Origin: Flavobacteriaceae bacterium UBA5544
Lineage (GTDB): Bacteria; Bacteroidota; Bacteroidia; Flavobacteriales; Flavobacteriaceae
DNA: 31,227 bases
Direction of reading: 5' to 3'
Assembly: GCA_002426755.1 (NCBI GenBank)
Contig: DINI01000035.1
Span: 50,585 to 81,811, forward strand
Part shown: positions 16,162-25,078 of the stretch, in pieces
Layout: every line of letters starts with the position of its first letter
How positions within the stretch are numbered: the stretch's first letter is position 1
Notes under the pieces: model-generated
The model's database searches: none
The model's input: only the letters and a program-made list of their open reading frames with translations
What the model was told of the DNA's origin: nothing
Translations under genes and position numbers: made by a program

Positions 16162-16773
16162 ATGGCAGTATTCTATCCGCGAATTTCACAATATATCTCC
16201 CTGGCAGTTATGACACTATTGACACTGTTGGCTCTAAATCAAAAGACCATCAGTGTTTTTTATATTTTATATCTGTTTTGGTGGGATGAGTTTTTGAAAA
16301 CAATTTTTGATTTGGCTCGATATGCCATCCTGAAAAGAAAGATTCAAAACCCCAAAATATATCTTTCTATCATTAAAAGCAGATTGTTTTTGTTGCTGGT
16401 CTATCTCGTTTTTATTGTTGTGTTTTTTGCATTGATTCTTAATTGGCGTGACACCGATTTGGTGCTTATCAACTTTGAAGTATTGTTTTTTAAGAATTGG
16501 CTCTTCAACTTCAGTATTATAACCTTTATTTTAAGAGAAATATATAATTTTCAAAATGACATCAGAGGATACGCACCTCATCATATGTTATCCAAAGGAA
16601 TTATTACACTCCATATGTCGTTGGTTTTAGGAATGCTCTTTTGGTTTTTGGTCACGAAAAAGTTTATGTTCTTTATGGATTATGCAACGCTTTTTTCCGT
16701 GATACCTTTTTTGCTCATTAAACTCTTTTTTGAAATCCAAGAGATAAAGAATCGTCTCATACGCGAATTTTAA
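16162..16773 (+). CDS. Multi-pass membrane protein, unknown function (possibly DUF6498-like)
   Basis: A 203-aa membrane protein. Hydrophobic segments lie near residues 10-26, 30-45, 72-95, 108-125, 148-165 and 170-190, giving five or six helices. The WWDEFLKTIFDLARYAI block after helix two and the conserved-looking HHMLSKGIITLHMSLVLGM stretch (three histidines) are its most distinctive features. They resemble, from memory, proteins carrying DUF6498, but I am not sure. A -7-like TATCTTCG (one mismatch) at 16129-16136 follows the upstream terminator and sits 25 nt before the ATG. It ends 8 nt from the convergent MORN gene. No enzymatic motif is visible. Confidence 0.72.
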   Translation: MAVFYPRISQYISLAVMTLLTLLALNQKTISVFYILYLFWWDEFLKTIFDLARYAILKRKIQNPKIYLSIIKSRLFLLLVYLVFIVVFFALILNWRDTDLVLINFEVLFFKNWLFNFSIITFILREIYNFQNDIRGYAPHHMLSKGIITLHMSLVLGMLFWFLVTKKFMFFMDYATLFSVIPFLLIKLFFEIQEIKNRLIREF

Positions 16774-16781
16774 TATAGCAA

Positions 16782-18332
16782 TTACATTGATGTTTGTATA
16801 ACATTATCCACCCATATGCCTTTGTTAATAAAGTTTGAATCCTTATCAAAATACATACCCCAACCATTTCTTTTATTATTCTCAAATCCTCCATAATAAA
16901 TAGCTTGAGTGTCGCTGAACATGTAAAAGCCGTGGCCTTGTCTTACATTGTCTATCCAATTACCACTATAAACATCCTTGTTGCTCCAAGTGATGGTCGC
17001 TGGACCGTTAATTTTTCCATTCTTAAAAAACCCAGTAGTTGCGGCACCATCTTGGTAAGTCAATGTCCCAAAACCTTCAGTACAGTTACCTAAACAACCA
17101 TTGGATGTTTGATTATTCTTATAGGCTTCAAACATATTAATCACTTGTTTCCCATTTTCATAATAACCAGCACTCGAAATAACGTTATTCGTGAAATAAT
17201 ATCCATAACCATGCTGCTTACCTATCTTCCATTCACCTATATATATCTGATTTGACTCTTTCCATCGATACGTTCCAAAACCATCACGAAATCCATCTTT
17301 GAAGTTTCCCATATAATTACCGCTGTTGTACATCTGCAAACAATATCCATTGGCTTTACCATTTTTGAACAACCCAAGAAGTGTATATTCGTCTGTCTTG
17401 TATTCACCGTAGCCATCTATGCAATTACCGTTTAGGCAGTTGGAATCTATTTTAGGCTTTGTAATAGTACTTACAATATTATTATAGTATGTCAATTCTA
17501 TAGTTACTAATTCTGCATCATATTTAAAACCGTACGCTCTTCTTAAATTATTGTATTGGTCTAAACTTACATCGACAAAATCTGGATTGTATGCTTCATG
17601 CCCAAGAGTGTTATAAGTATATATTTCTGGATTGTTCCTATTGGACATATAACTTTGCCTGTCTAAAGTTGAAACAGGAAATGCACCTTCTTTGACTCGC
17701 AACACGCCATTTTTATAGGTAAATACTTCTATTTGCAAATTTCCATCTTCTTTAATGAGATAATCAAAGTTGAAAGTATATGTCCAATCATTATTTATTT
17801 CGTGTTCCTTAATGATTTGAGAGTTGGCATTATAAGTATATTCTACACCTCCGGAATCTTTACCACTTTCATTCCTATATTTTTTAGATATTAAATTTCC
17901 ATTTTTGTCATAATTAAAAAATGTTTTAGAATTCCCAGGAAGTGCTATTACTTCAGCAATTTGTCCTTTATCATTGTAAACTATTTTACTTTCATACGTT
18001 TTTGTAACCTTATCTTGGGAATCCAGAAAAGACATTTTTGTGGACTTGAGTACACCTTTGCTTGAGTATTCATATTCATGAAGTACTTTGGACGTGCGCG
18101 CAGGTTGTGTCACTAATTTTCTAACCAAATAGCCATCTTCATTAAAAGATAGGTTAAAAAGCTTATCGCCCAAGGAAATACTATTTGATTCCTTTACGGG
18201 ACCATTTAAATTATAATGGTTTAAGGTGTAGTAGATGGCACACGGATTAAGTGGTGCATTTTTCCAATCTATTTTTTGAGAAAAGAGATTTGTTGCCACT
18301 AAAAATGAAATGAATGTAAGAATAGGTTTCAT
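16782..18332 (-). CDS. Secreted MORN-repeat protein with YD-like N-terminal half
   Basis: A 516-aa exported protein with a signal peptide (KPILTFISFLVATNLFSQ). Residues about 30-290 contain repeated EYEYSSKG, IVYNDKGQIAEV, NYDKNGNLISKKY and YTYNANSQII units that look like loose YD/RHS-type beta-hairpin repeats. Residues about 300-510 contain at least six MORN repeats (YMGNFKDGFRDGFGTYRW, YIGEWKIGKQHGYGYYF, TGFFKNGKINGPATITW, YSGNWIDNVRQGHGFYMF, YYGGFENNKRNGWGMYFD). MORN repeats form extended beta scaffolds that bind lipids or proteins. No catalytic domain is seen, so a surface scaffold or toxin-like shell is possible but unproven. A TTTG-N16-TATTTTTG promoter lies upstream. Confidence 0.82.
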   Translation of the reverse strand: MKPILTFISFLVATNLFSQKIDWKNAPLNPCAIYYTLNHYNLNGPVKESNSISLGDKLFNLSFNEDGYLVRKLVTQPARTSKVLHEYEYSSKGVLKSTKMSFLDSQDKVTKTYESKIVYNDKGQIAEVIALPGNSKTFFNYDKNGNLISKKYRNESGKDSGGVEYTYNANSQIIKEHEINNDWTYTFNFDYLIKEDGNLQIEVFTYKNGVLRVKEGAFPVSTLDRQSYMSNRNNPEIYTYNTLGHEAYNPDFVDVSLDQYNNLRRAYGFKYDAELVTIELTYYNNIVSTITKPKIDSNCLNGNCIDGYGEYKTDEYTLLGLFKNGKANGYCLQMYNSGNYMGNFKDGFRDGFGTYRWKESNQIYIGEWKIGKQHGYGYYFTNNVISSAGYYENGKQVINMFEAYKNNQTSNGCLGNCTEGFGTLTYQDGAATTGFFKNGKINGPATITWSNKDVYSGNWIDNVRQGHGFYMFSDTQAIYYGGFENNKRNGWGMYFDKDSNFINKGIWVDNVIQTSM

Positions 18333-18353
18333 AAAATATTATTTTGGTTAAAA

Positions 18354-18381
18354 CAAAAATAGGATTCAGTTGAAAGTCAAA
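18354..18381 (-). promoter_or_regulatory. Promoter of the MORN-repeat gene
   Basis: On the minus strand TTTG (18381-18378) is followed after 16 nt by TATTTTTG (18361-18354), a perfect -7 box 21 nt before the ATG. It lies back to back with the tex promoter. Confidence 0.55.
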
Positions 18382-18424
18382 CCATACGACAAATGCCGTA
18401 TATTTTTATCAGATTTTATCTTAC

Positions 18425-18432
18425 TATCTTTG
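18425..18432 (+). promoter_or_regulatory. -7 promoter element of tex
   Basis: TATCTTTG, a perfect TAnnTTTG, ends 25 nt before the tex ATG at 18458. Confidence 0.55.
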
Positions 18433-18457
18433 TCCTCAAATATTAGAATACCGATTT

Positions 18458-20581
18458 ATGACCTTGATTTCTTATATAAAATCGCACACCCAACTTCCAG
18501 AAAATTCTATTAAAAACACAGTTGAATTATTAAACGAAGATGCCACCATACCCTTCATTTCCCGCTATCGTAAAGAGCGAACTGGTAATCTGGATGAAGT
18601 TCAAATTGGGAATATTGTAAAATACAAAGAGCAGTTTGAAGCCTTGGAAAAACGAAAAGTTGCTATTCTTAAAGCTATTGAAGAACAAGATGCCTTAACA
18701 CCAGAATTAAAAGAAAAAATCGAAGCCGCTCAAGATTTAACAACGCTTGAAGATTTGTATCTACCATTCAAAAAAAGCAGAAAAACCAAAGCCGAAACCG
18801 CCCGTAAAAATGGCCTGGAGCCTTTGGCAAAAATCATCATGAGCCAAAATGCCAATGATGTCGAATCGATTGCTTTTAAATATGTAAAAGACGAAATTAC
18901 TTCAGTAGAGGATGCGTTGGAAGGTGCAAGACATATCATTGCCGAATGGATTAATGAACGCACGGATATCAGAAACAACATACGTCACCAATTGGAACGA
19001 TTTGCGATGATTTCCACTAAAGTAGTCAAAGCAAAAGCAGAAGAGGAAAACGCGCAAAAATTCCGTGATTATTTCGATTGGGAAGAGTCTTTAAATAAGA
19101 TTCCGTCACATCGATTATTGGCTATTTTAAGAGCCGAAAGTGAAGGCTTCATCAAGACAAAAATCACCATCGATGATGACAAAGCAATTTCTAAAATTGA
19201 AGACAGAATCATTCGTTCCAATAATGACTGTTCAGAGCAAATCAAAATTGCCATTCAAGATGCTTACAAGCGACTGTTATTGCCATCTTTAAGCAATGAA
19301 GCTTTACAAAATGCGAAAACCAAAGCGGATGACTCTGCCATTACTGTATTCGCAAAAAATTTAAAACAGCTCTTATTAGGTTCACCTTTGGGAGAAAAAC
19401 GAGTTCTCGCTATTGACCCTGGATTCAGAACGGGTTGTAAAGTAGTTTGTCTCGATGCCCAAGGCGGTTTATTATACAACGAAACCATTTATCCACATCC
19501 ACCAAAAAGTGATACCGTTGGCGCAATGAAAAAAATCAGCTCATTGACGGAGGCCTATCAAATTGAAGCCATTGCGATTGGAAATGGAACGGCATCCCGC
19601 GAAACCGAAGCCTTTATTCGAAAAATCAGATTTAAAAATGACATTCAAGTATTCGTGGTGAGCGAAGCTGGGGCGAGTATTTATTCTGCATCGAAAATTG
19701 CCCGTGAAGAATTCCCGAATTATGATGTAACAGTTCGCAGTTCGGTGTCCATTGGACGACGACTGCAAGACCCATTGGCAGAACTGGTGAAAATCGACGC
19801 CAAATCCATAGGTGTGGGACAATATCAACACGATGTAGACCAAACAAAACTTAAAAAGGAACTGGACGTTGTGGTAGAAAGTTGCGTGAATGCCGTTGGT
19901 GTCAACCTCAACACCGCAAGCACAAGTTTGTTGAGTTATGTGTCTGGCATCGGACCAAAGTTGGCTGAAAACATCGTGAACTATCGTGATGAACATGGTG
20001 CGTTTTCTTCAAGAAATGATATTAAAAACGTACCACGTTTAGGCGGCAAAGCTTTTGAACAAGGTGCGGGATTTTTACGTGTAAAATCTGCTAACAATCC
20101 ATTAGATGATTCTGCCGTCCACCCTGAAAGTTACGCGATTGTTGAAAAAATGGCAAAAGATGCAAGAAAAAAAGTATCAGATTTGATAGGAAACAAAGCC
20201 GAACTCCAAAAAATTGATTTAAATAAATACGTTACCAAAACAGTCGGTTTGCCAACACTTCAAGATATTATCAAAGAATTGGAAAAACCAGGCTTGGACA
20301 TTCGAGAGCAAGCAAAAGTGTTTACATTCAACCAAAACATTAAAACTATCAACGATTTACAAGAAGGTCAATTACTTCCTGGAATTGTCAACAATGTGAC
20401 CAATTTTGGTGCCTTTGTGGATATTGGTATTAAAGAAAGTGGGCTGATTCATGTGTCGAATCTTTCAGACTCTTTTGTGTCTGATGTCAATGAGCACGTT
20501 AGTTTGCATCAACAGGTTATTGTGAAAGTGCTGGACGTAGACGTTCCACGAAAGCGCATTCAGTTGAAATTGCATAAATAA
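18458..20581 (+). CDS. tex: Tex family S1 RNA-binding protein
   Basis: A 707-aa cytosolic nucleic-acid-binding protein related to bacterial Tex and eukaryotic Spt6, thought to act on transcription and RNA. Domains in order: Tex N-terminal helical domain (about 1-190, with ATIPFISRYRKERTGNLDEV), central helical region, YqgF/RNase H-like domain (about 315-450, GEKRVLAIDPGFRTGCKVVC), helix-hairpin-helix pair (about 490-560, LLSYVSGIGPKLAENIVNYR), and a C-terminal S1 domain (about 636-705, LPGIVNNVTNFGAFVDIGI). The length is close to the family norm. It is monocistronic and convergent with the response regulator gene, 4 nt from its stop. Confidence 0.95.
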   Translation: MTLISYIKSHTQLPENSIKNTVELLNEDATIPFISRYRKERTGNLDEVQIGNIVKYKEQFEALEKRKVAILKAIEEQDALTPELKEKIEAAQDLTTLEDLYLPFKKSRKTKAETARKNGLEPLAKIIMSQNANDVESIAFKYVKDEITSVEDALEGARHIIAEWINERTDIRNNIRHQLERFAMISTKVVKAKAEEENAQKFRDYFDWEESLNKIPSHRLLAILRAESEGFIKTKITIDDDKAISKIEDRIIRSNNDCSEQIKIAIQDAYKRLLLPSLSNEALQNAKTKADDSAITVFAKNLKQLLLGSPLGEKRVLAIDPGFRTGCKVVCLDAQGGLLYNETIYPHPPKSDTVGAMKKISSLTEAYQIEAIAIGNGTASRETEAFIRKIRFKNDIQVFVVSEAGASIYSASKIAREEFPNYDVTVRSSVSIGRRLQDPLAELVKIDAKSIGVGQYQHDVDQTKLKKELDVVVESCVNAVGVNLNTASTSLLSYVSGIGPKLAENIVNYRDEHGAFSSRNDIKNVPRLGGKAFEQGAGFLRVKSANNPLDDSAVHPESYAIVEKMAKDARKKVSDLIGNKAELQKIDLNKYVTKTVGLPTLQDIIKELEKPGLDIREQAKVFTFNQNIKTINDLQEGQLLPGIVNNVTNFGAFVDIGIKESGLIHVSNLSDSFVSDVNEHVSLHQQVIVKVLDVDVPRKRIQLKLHK

Positions 20582-20585
20582 CCAT

Positions 20586-21338
20586 TTACGACCGATGCAT
20601 TCGGTCCAAAATCTCAACGACTTCCGCTTTTTTCCTTACTGAAACAGGAACCGTTCCCTTATTTTTCAACAATAGATAGCCACCATCGGTTTTTATAAAA
20701 GCACTGATGGATTGCATGTTCACCAAATGACTTTGATGTACTCGTAGAAAGCCATAACTATCCAACATATCGGCAAAGTATTTGAGTGTTTTCGTTACAA
20801 ATACCTTTTGATTATCCTTCAAATAAAAAATTGTATTGTTGCTATCCGCCTCACATCTTATGATATCATCTAGGCTGACAATGATGATTTTGTCCAAGGT
20901 ATGGAGTGAAATTTTATCCGGTTTTGATTCGGGCGACGCGAGTGTTTCCTTTAAAATATCAAAACGCTCCTTATTGGGTTGAAGTTGCGATTTGGCACGT
21001 TTGATGGCATTTTCCAAATCGGATTCCGAATAGGGTTTCAATACATAATCAATCGCCGCAAACTTGAAGGCACGAATGGCAAATTCATCACTCGCTGTCA
21101 CAAAAATGATTTTACTGGTCAAATCTGGGAAAATCTCAAGAATATCGAAACCAGTCCCATCTCCCAAAATAATATCCAAAAACAAAATGTCAGGTTGCGA
21201 TTTTCGAAGAATTTTTGCAGCCTCAACCACGCTTTGGGCAGTGTTGATGATGTTTATTTCTGGATGCAGTTTTTCAATATCACTTTTCAATAGTTGAAGT
21301 GCATCCATATTGTCTTCGATGATGATGGCTGTAAGCAT
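20586..21338 (-). CDS. LytTR-family response regulator
   Basis: A 250-aa two-component response regulator. The receiver domain (about 1-120) has acidic residues E8-D9, phosphoacceptor D55 in ILFLDIILG, T81 and K101 in the YVLKPY block, so it should be phosphorylated. The LytTR DNA-binding domain (about 145-248) shows DKIIIVSLDDIIRCEADSNN, KTLKYFADML, GFLRVHQSHLVNMQSI and ending blocks typical of LytR/AlgR. It starts 2 nt after the stop of the sensor kinase gene, so the pair is co-transcribed from the promoter near 24387. The target genes cannot be read from this window; no repeated LytTR-type site was evident near its own promoter. Confidence 0.94.
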   Translation of the reverse strand: MLTAIIIEDNMDALQLLKSDIEKLHPEINIINTAQSVVEAAKILRKSQPDILFLDIILGDGTGFDILEIFPDLTSKIIFVTASDEFAIRAFKFAAIDYVLKPYSESDLENAIKRAKSQLQPNKERFDILKETLASPESKPDKISLHTLDKIIIVSLDDIIRCEADSNNTIFYLKDNQKVFVTKTLKYFADMLDSYGFLRVHQSHLVNMQSISAFIKTDGGYLLLKNKGTVPVSVRKKAEVVEILDRMHRS

Positions 21339-21340
21339 AA

Positions 21341-24300
21341 TTAAAAATCTGTTTTTAGCGGAATTTGAAATGTGATTTTGGTTCCTAAAATTAGGTCTTT
21401 TGATTTGATTTCTTCAATGACCAAGGTGTCTTTTCCAGCAATGGATTCGATGCGTTCTTTGGTTACTGTCAAGGCCATGGATTGATGGTCGGTATTTGGT
21501 TTGGCATTTTGTGAATTGAAAATCCCCAATCCATTATCCACAATCGTACAGTTTAGAAACTCATTTTTTGTTTGGAAAATAACTTTCAATTCGCCTTCCC
21601 GTGGACCTTTTAAAATCCCATGACGAATCGCATTTTCAACAAACGGCTGAATCAACATCGGAGGAATCAAAATTTCCTCTTCATCGATATCGGACTCTAC
21701 TTCAATCTCATACTTAAATGGTTTTGGCGACATCAATTTTTCCACCTCAATGTAATGTGTCAAGGTTATAATCTCTTGTTTCAAAGTAATGGTCTCTTTT
21801 CTGGAATTGTTCAAAATTTCTCGTAACAAGGTCGCAAAAGTGTTCACGGTCGTGTTCATTTTCTGCGGATTGCTGCTTCCCATCGCCTTGATACCATTTA
21901 ATACGTTGAAAATAAAATGCGGATTCATCTGCAATTGCAAGGCTTTATGTTCCAATGACAGCAAATGGTTTTGAAGTTCCAAACGTGCTTTGTCTTCAGC
22001 ATTTTTCCGTTTGATACGCTTCAAATAACTCCAAACAATCAAAAGAATCATCAATAAAACTGTTGCAATCACCAACCATTGAAACCATGCTTTTTGGTAC
22101 AATGGACTCTCAATAAAAAATGAAAAAGCAATTGGGTCGCTTTGTTCCCAACGATAATTTCTGGACTGGGCAACAAAGGTGTGAGGTCCATAACCCAAAC
22201 CTGCCAGATTTTGCTCGGTGCTCTTTGACCACGGACTCCATGGACCGTCATTCAATTTAAAACGATATTCAATGTCTTTGGGATGGCTAATGTCGACCGT
22301 CCGGTAGGTAAAAGATATCTGGTTTTGGTTCGGACGCAATTGCAACACTTTTTCGGACGATTGCGATGTATAAAATCCAAATGAATCAATCGGCTTATAA
22401 GCCACTTCTATTGATTCAAAATCGATTTTTGGCTTCACCGACACCTCCTTTTGTTCTTGGTTGGCTTCATATTTGGTCAATCCATACAAGGCTCCAAACC
22501 AAAGATTGCCTTCCGAGTCGATATCAACCGCGTTCAGACAAGTTTCAATTCCCAAAAACCCATCGTTTCTACCAAAATGAAACACATCCAAAATTTTTTG
22601 CTCTTGATTTAAAACCACTTTGTCCACACCCTTTTCCGAACCAATCCACAGATGGTTCTCCCTGTCAAAAATCAATTGATACACATTGTTGGAGGTCAAC
22701 GTTTTTTCTCCGGATAGTTTTTTGAAACTTCTGTTTTCATCGGTTTTGGTCATCCAAACGCCATTTCCAGCGGTTCCTAAAAAAAGCATATCATCCTTAA
22801 ATACCAAGGAATTAATGGCTGTTTTATCATCCAACACTTGTCCCAACTCAACAACTTTGTTGTTGAAAATATAGCCCAAATGACCATTTTGCGTACTGTA
22901 CCAAATGCGTCCTTGGGAATCCGTTTTCATATCTTTCAACAACAAATCGATAATGCCTTCTTTTTGTCCAAAAGTTTTCAGGATAGAAATGTTTGAAGTG
23001 TTGGAATCGAAGGTCATTTTCACAATACCATCGCTATAGGTCGCGACCCAAATCGTATCTTTTTGCACAACCAACTGCCGAATCCAATCGGACGGAAAGC
23101 CATTGGTTGTGTTGAAAATATGGTTGTTGATGGTGGGGACTTTTACCGAATCTACCTTGATATTGTTGAAATCTTTTAGGTTAAGTTTCAAACTATCACG
23201 CATGGTTTTTTCATGAAACAGCAGACCTTTTCCATCGGAACCTGCCCAAATATTACCGTTGGCATCGCTGGCAATACTTTTGATTTTCACATCCTCAAAA
23301 CCTTTAATTTTTTCCAGTGGATGAATTCCCAAACCATCAATTTTCACCAAACCTTCCTCCGAATTTGAAATCCAAAGTCCAGAATTTGAATGATGCACCG
23401 CATAAATCCGATTGCCCTGAAGTCCGGTTTCCTTATCAAAATGGGTAAATTCATTCTGAAAATATTTATACAAACCTCCGCCACTGGTCGCAATCCAAAT
23501 GCTGCCTTGTCGGTCGGTCATACATTCCCGAACGTGCGACACCGAAAGCCCAGAACGTGTTCCAATGTGTTTTTGAACTTGGAAATTCTCCGTGTCTAAA
23601 ACCGTAATGCCATCACTATCGGACGCCACCCAAAGTTGGTCTTTGATGATGGACAACGAATTGATGCGTTGCAATTCTTCAATCCATTCTTCTTTGTTGG
23701 CCTTCACATCCAAAATTAAAATGCCGTTGATGAAGGTGGACGCCATCAATTTTGAATCCACTAGCACCAAAAACGTAAACTCATGAGCGTCATAAAGTTC
23801 TACTCTGGAGTTATTGGTCAGCACGTTACATTTAAAAAGACCTTTGCTGCTTGCTATCCAAAAATTAGTTCCATCAAACACTATCGAATTAATTTGTGCG
23901 GCATCCAATTGCGGATTTAAATTCAGTTTTTGGACTTGATTGTTTTTCGTGAAGGCGTAAATTCCTGCTTTGGTACCAAAATAATTTTGATTTTCATATC
24001 TGAAAATGGTCATCACCTCTGGCATGGGATACTTCTGAAATTGCGATTGATTTCTAATCGAAAGTCCTCTTCTAGTAGCAATAAACAAAGTGTCTTTTAC
24101 AAAAAACAAATCATTTACATAGTTGGATGCCAGCCCATCACTTTCATCAAATGTTTTGAAACTGTCGCCATCAAAGCGTGCCAAACCTCCACCCTGCGTA
24201 CCCAACCACAAATACCCAATCTCATCTTGAAAAATGGCATATACTTGCGATTGCGGCAAACCATCCTCGAGCGTGTACGAACGCAGTTCATTAGTTTGAC

Positions 24301-24367
24301 TGATGACTTGCGCGGTAAAACTTACCGCAAAAAGGAAACACAAAAAATGTTTGATGGACACAATCAT
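21341..24367 (-). CDS. Propeller-sensor histidine kinase (reg_prop, Y_Y_Y, LytS-type kinase)
   Basis: A 1008-aa inner-membrane sensor. The signal peptide (residues 1-24) leads to a periplasmic two-component propeller: repeats such as GYLWLGTQGGGLARFDGDSF, GSIWIATSGGGLYKYFQNEF, NIWAGSDGKGLLF, HLWIGSEKGVDKV and NLWFGALYGLTKYE, probably two seven-bladed propellers. A Y_Y_Y domain follows (about 660-750, FTYRTVDISHPKDIEYRFKL). A membrane helix lies at about 761-782, then a short coiled coil. The kinase core is LytS/His_kinase type with phosphoacceptor H817 in NPHFIFNVLN, N-box PFVENAIRHG (about 908-917) and G-box DNGLGI. Unlike Bacteroides hybrid HTCS proteins, the regulator is a separate protein encoded 2 nt downstream. 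Such sensors often detect sugars, but the ligand is unknown. Confidence 0.94.
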   Translation of the reverse strand: MIVSIKHFLCFLFAVSFTAQVISQTNELRSYTLEDGLPQSQVYAIFQDEIGYLWLGTQGGGLARFDGDSFKTFDESDGLASNYVNDLFFVKDTLFIATRRGLSIRNQSQFQKYPMPEVMTIFRYENQNYFGTKAGIYAFTKNNQVQKLNLNPQLDAAQINSIVFDGTNFWIASSKGLFKCNVLTNNSRVELYDAHEFTFLVLVDSKLMASTFINGILILDVKANKEEWIEELQRINSLSIIKDQLWVASDSDGITVLDTENFQVQKHIGTRSGLSVSHVRECMTDRQGSIWIATSGGGLYKYFQNEFTHFDKETGLQGNRIYAVHHSNSGLWISNSEEGLVKIDGLGIHPLEKIKGFEDVKIKSIASDANGNIWAGSDGKGLLFHEKTMRDSLKLNLKDFNNIKVDSVKVPTINNHIFNTTNGFPSDWIRQLVVQKDTIWVATYSDGIVKMTFDSNTSNISILKTFGQKEGIIDLLLKDMKTDSQGRIWYSTQNGHLGYIFNNKVVELGQVLDDKTAINSLVFKDDMLFLGTAGNGVWMTKTDENRSFKKLSGEKTLTSNNVYQLIFDRENHLWIGSEKGVDKVVLNQEQKILDVFHFGRNDGFLGIETCLNAVDIDSEGNLWFGALYGLTKYEANQEQKEVSVKPKIDFESIEVAYKPIDSFGFYTSQSSEKVLQLRPNQNQISFTYRTVDISHPKDIEYRFKLNDGPWSPWSKSTEQNLAGLGYGPHTFVAQSRNYRWEQSDPIAFSFFIESPLYQKAWFQWLVIATVLLMILLIVWSYLKRIKRKNAEDKARLELQNHLLSLEHKALQLQMNPHFIFNVLNGIKAMGSSNPQKMNTTVNTFATLLREILNNSRKETITLKQEIITLTHYIEVEKLMSPKPFKYEIEVESDIDEEEILIPPMLIQPFVENAIRHGILKGPREGELKVIFQTKNEFLNCTIVDNGLGIFNSQNAKPNTDHQSMALTVTKERIESIAGKDTLVIEEIKSKDLILGTKITFQIPLKTDF

Positions 24368-24386
24368 TCAGTTGAACTGGTTAAAA

Positions 24387-24394
24387 CAAATATA
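24387..24394 (-). promoter_or_regulatory. -7 promoter element of the sensor kinase/regulator operon
   Basis: TATATTTG on the minus strand, a perfect TAnnTTTG, 19 nt before the kinase ATG, implying a leader of about 14 nt. Confidence 0.55.
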
Positions 24395-24418
24395 ACTAAA
24401 GTAAAAACGTATGCTTAA

Positions 24419-24955
24419 CTAATTCTCGTTTTCAGAATCATTCCACGCATAATTCTGCAATACATTCACTTCATCCACTTTAAAGGCCTCTTTGTAAACG
24501 ATTTCCAGTTTGGTGATTTTGTTCACGTTTCCAAAAATCTGGCTCGGAAATACATAAATGGTTTCTGGTGTTGCATCCTCTCCCATATTCACAATGGGTG
24601 GCAATAAGATGGATTCCACTTCATTGGTCATTAAAATATATTGTGAAATCGTGTAGGCATATGGTTCTAAATAGGACAAATCCACACGAATGATATCGTT
24701 TATGTCCTTCAGTTCAGGATGTTTTAAGCTTTGCACCCGAATGTGGTCGATGCTTTTTGAAGATGCAATTTGAAATGTCGATAAGACTATTTGCGGATAT
24801 TCCGTCAATACCAGGGACGCCATGGCGTTGATAGTTTCTTTATCTGTTGCCATTTCATTTATGACGACGGAATAAGACTTGTCCGTCAGGAATTCCTGGG
24901 CATTCACAAATTGAATTCCCATTATAAGCATGAGTATCTTTATTAGATGTTTCAT
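24419..24955 (-). CDS. Secreted protein of unknown function
   Basis: A 178-aa product that I do not recognise. The signal peptide (KHLIKILMLIMGIQFVNAQ) is followed by a mature part with mixed helices and strands (INAMASLVLTEYPQIVLSTF, DINDIIRVDLSYLEPYAYTI, PPIVNMGEDATPETIYVFPS) and no cysteine. Its own perfect -7 box (24987-24994) suggests a separate transcription start, although it lies 51 nt upstream of the sensor kinase gene on the same strand and could add readthrough to it. A role linked to the kinase, for instance as a periplasmic partner, is only suggested by position. Confidence 0.72.
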   Translation of the reverse strand: MKHLIKILMLIMGIQFVNAQEFLTDKSYSVVINEMATDKETINAMASLVLTEYPQIVLSTFQIASSKSIDHIRVQSLKHPELKDINDIIRVDLSYLEPYAYTISQYILMTNEVESILLPPIVNMGEDATPETIYVFPSQIFGNVNKITKLEIVYKEAFKVDEVNVLQNYAWNDSENEN

Positions 24956-24986
24956 TTTGAATCGTGTTTAGTTCGCTGATTTACAT

Positions 24987-24994
24987 CAAATGTA
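24987..24994 (-). promoter_or_regulatory. -7 promoter element of the secreted unknown gene
   Basis: TACATTTG on the minus strand, a perfect TAnnTTTG, 31 nt before the ATG at 24955. Confidence 0.5.
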
Positions 24995-25078
24995 CCTCAC
25001 ATGATTCAGGAAGTTAGGGGTGTTTTAGTATCCGTTGAAGCTGATTTAGAATTCGTCAATTCACTTTCGCAAAAGAAC

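Noticed and set aside
19541..19996. Minus-strand open frame of 151 codons inside tex
   Set aside because: Antisense to the YqgF and helix-hairpin-helix coding region; no promoter or domain of its own.
20590..20606. Perfect 6-bp hairpin (GACCGA/TCGGTC) just after tex
   Set aside because: It lies inside the coding end of the response regulator and lacks a T run, so it is not supported as a terminator.
23930..24418. Plus-strand open frame of 162 codons
   Set aside because: Mostly antisense to the sensor kinase gene, which has firm domain support.
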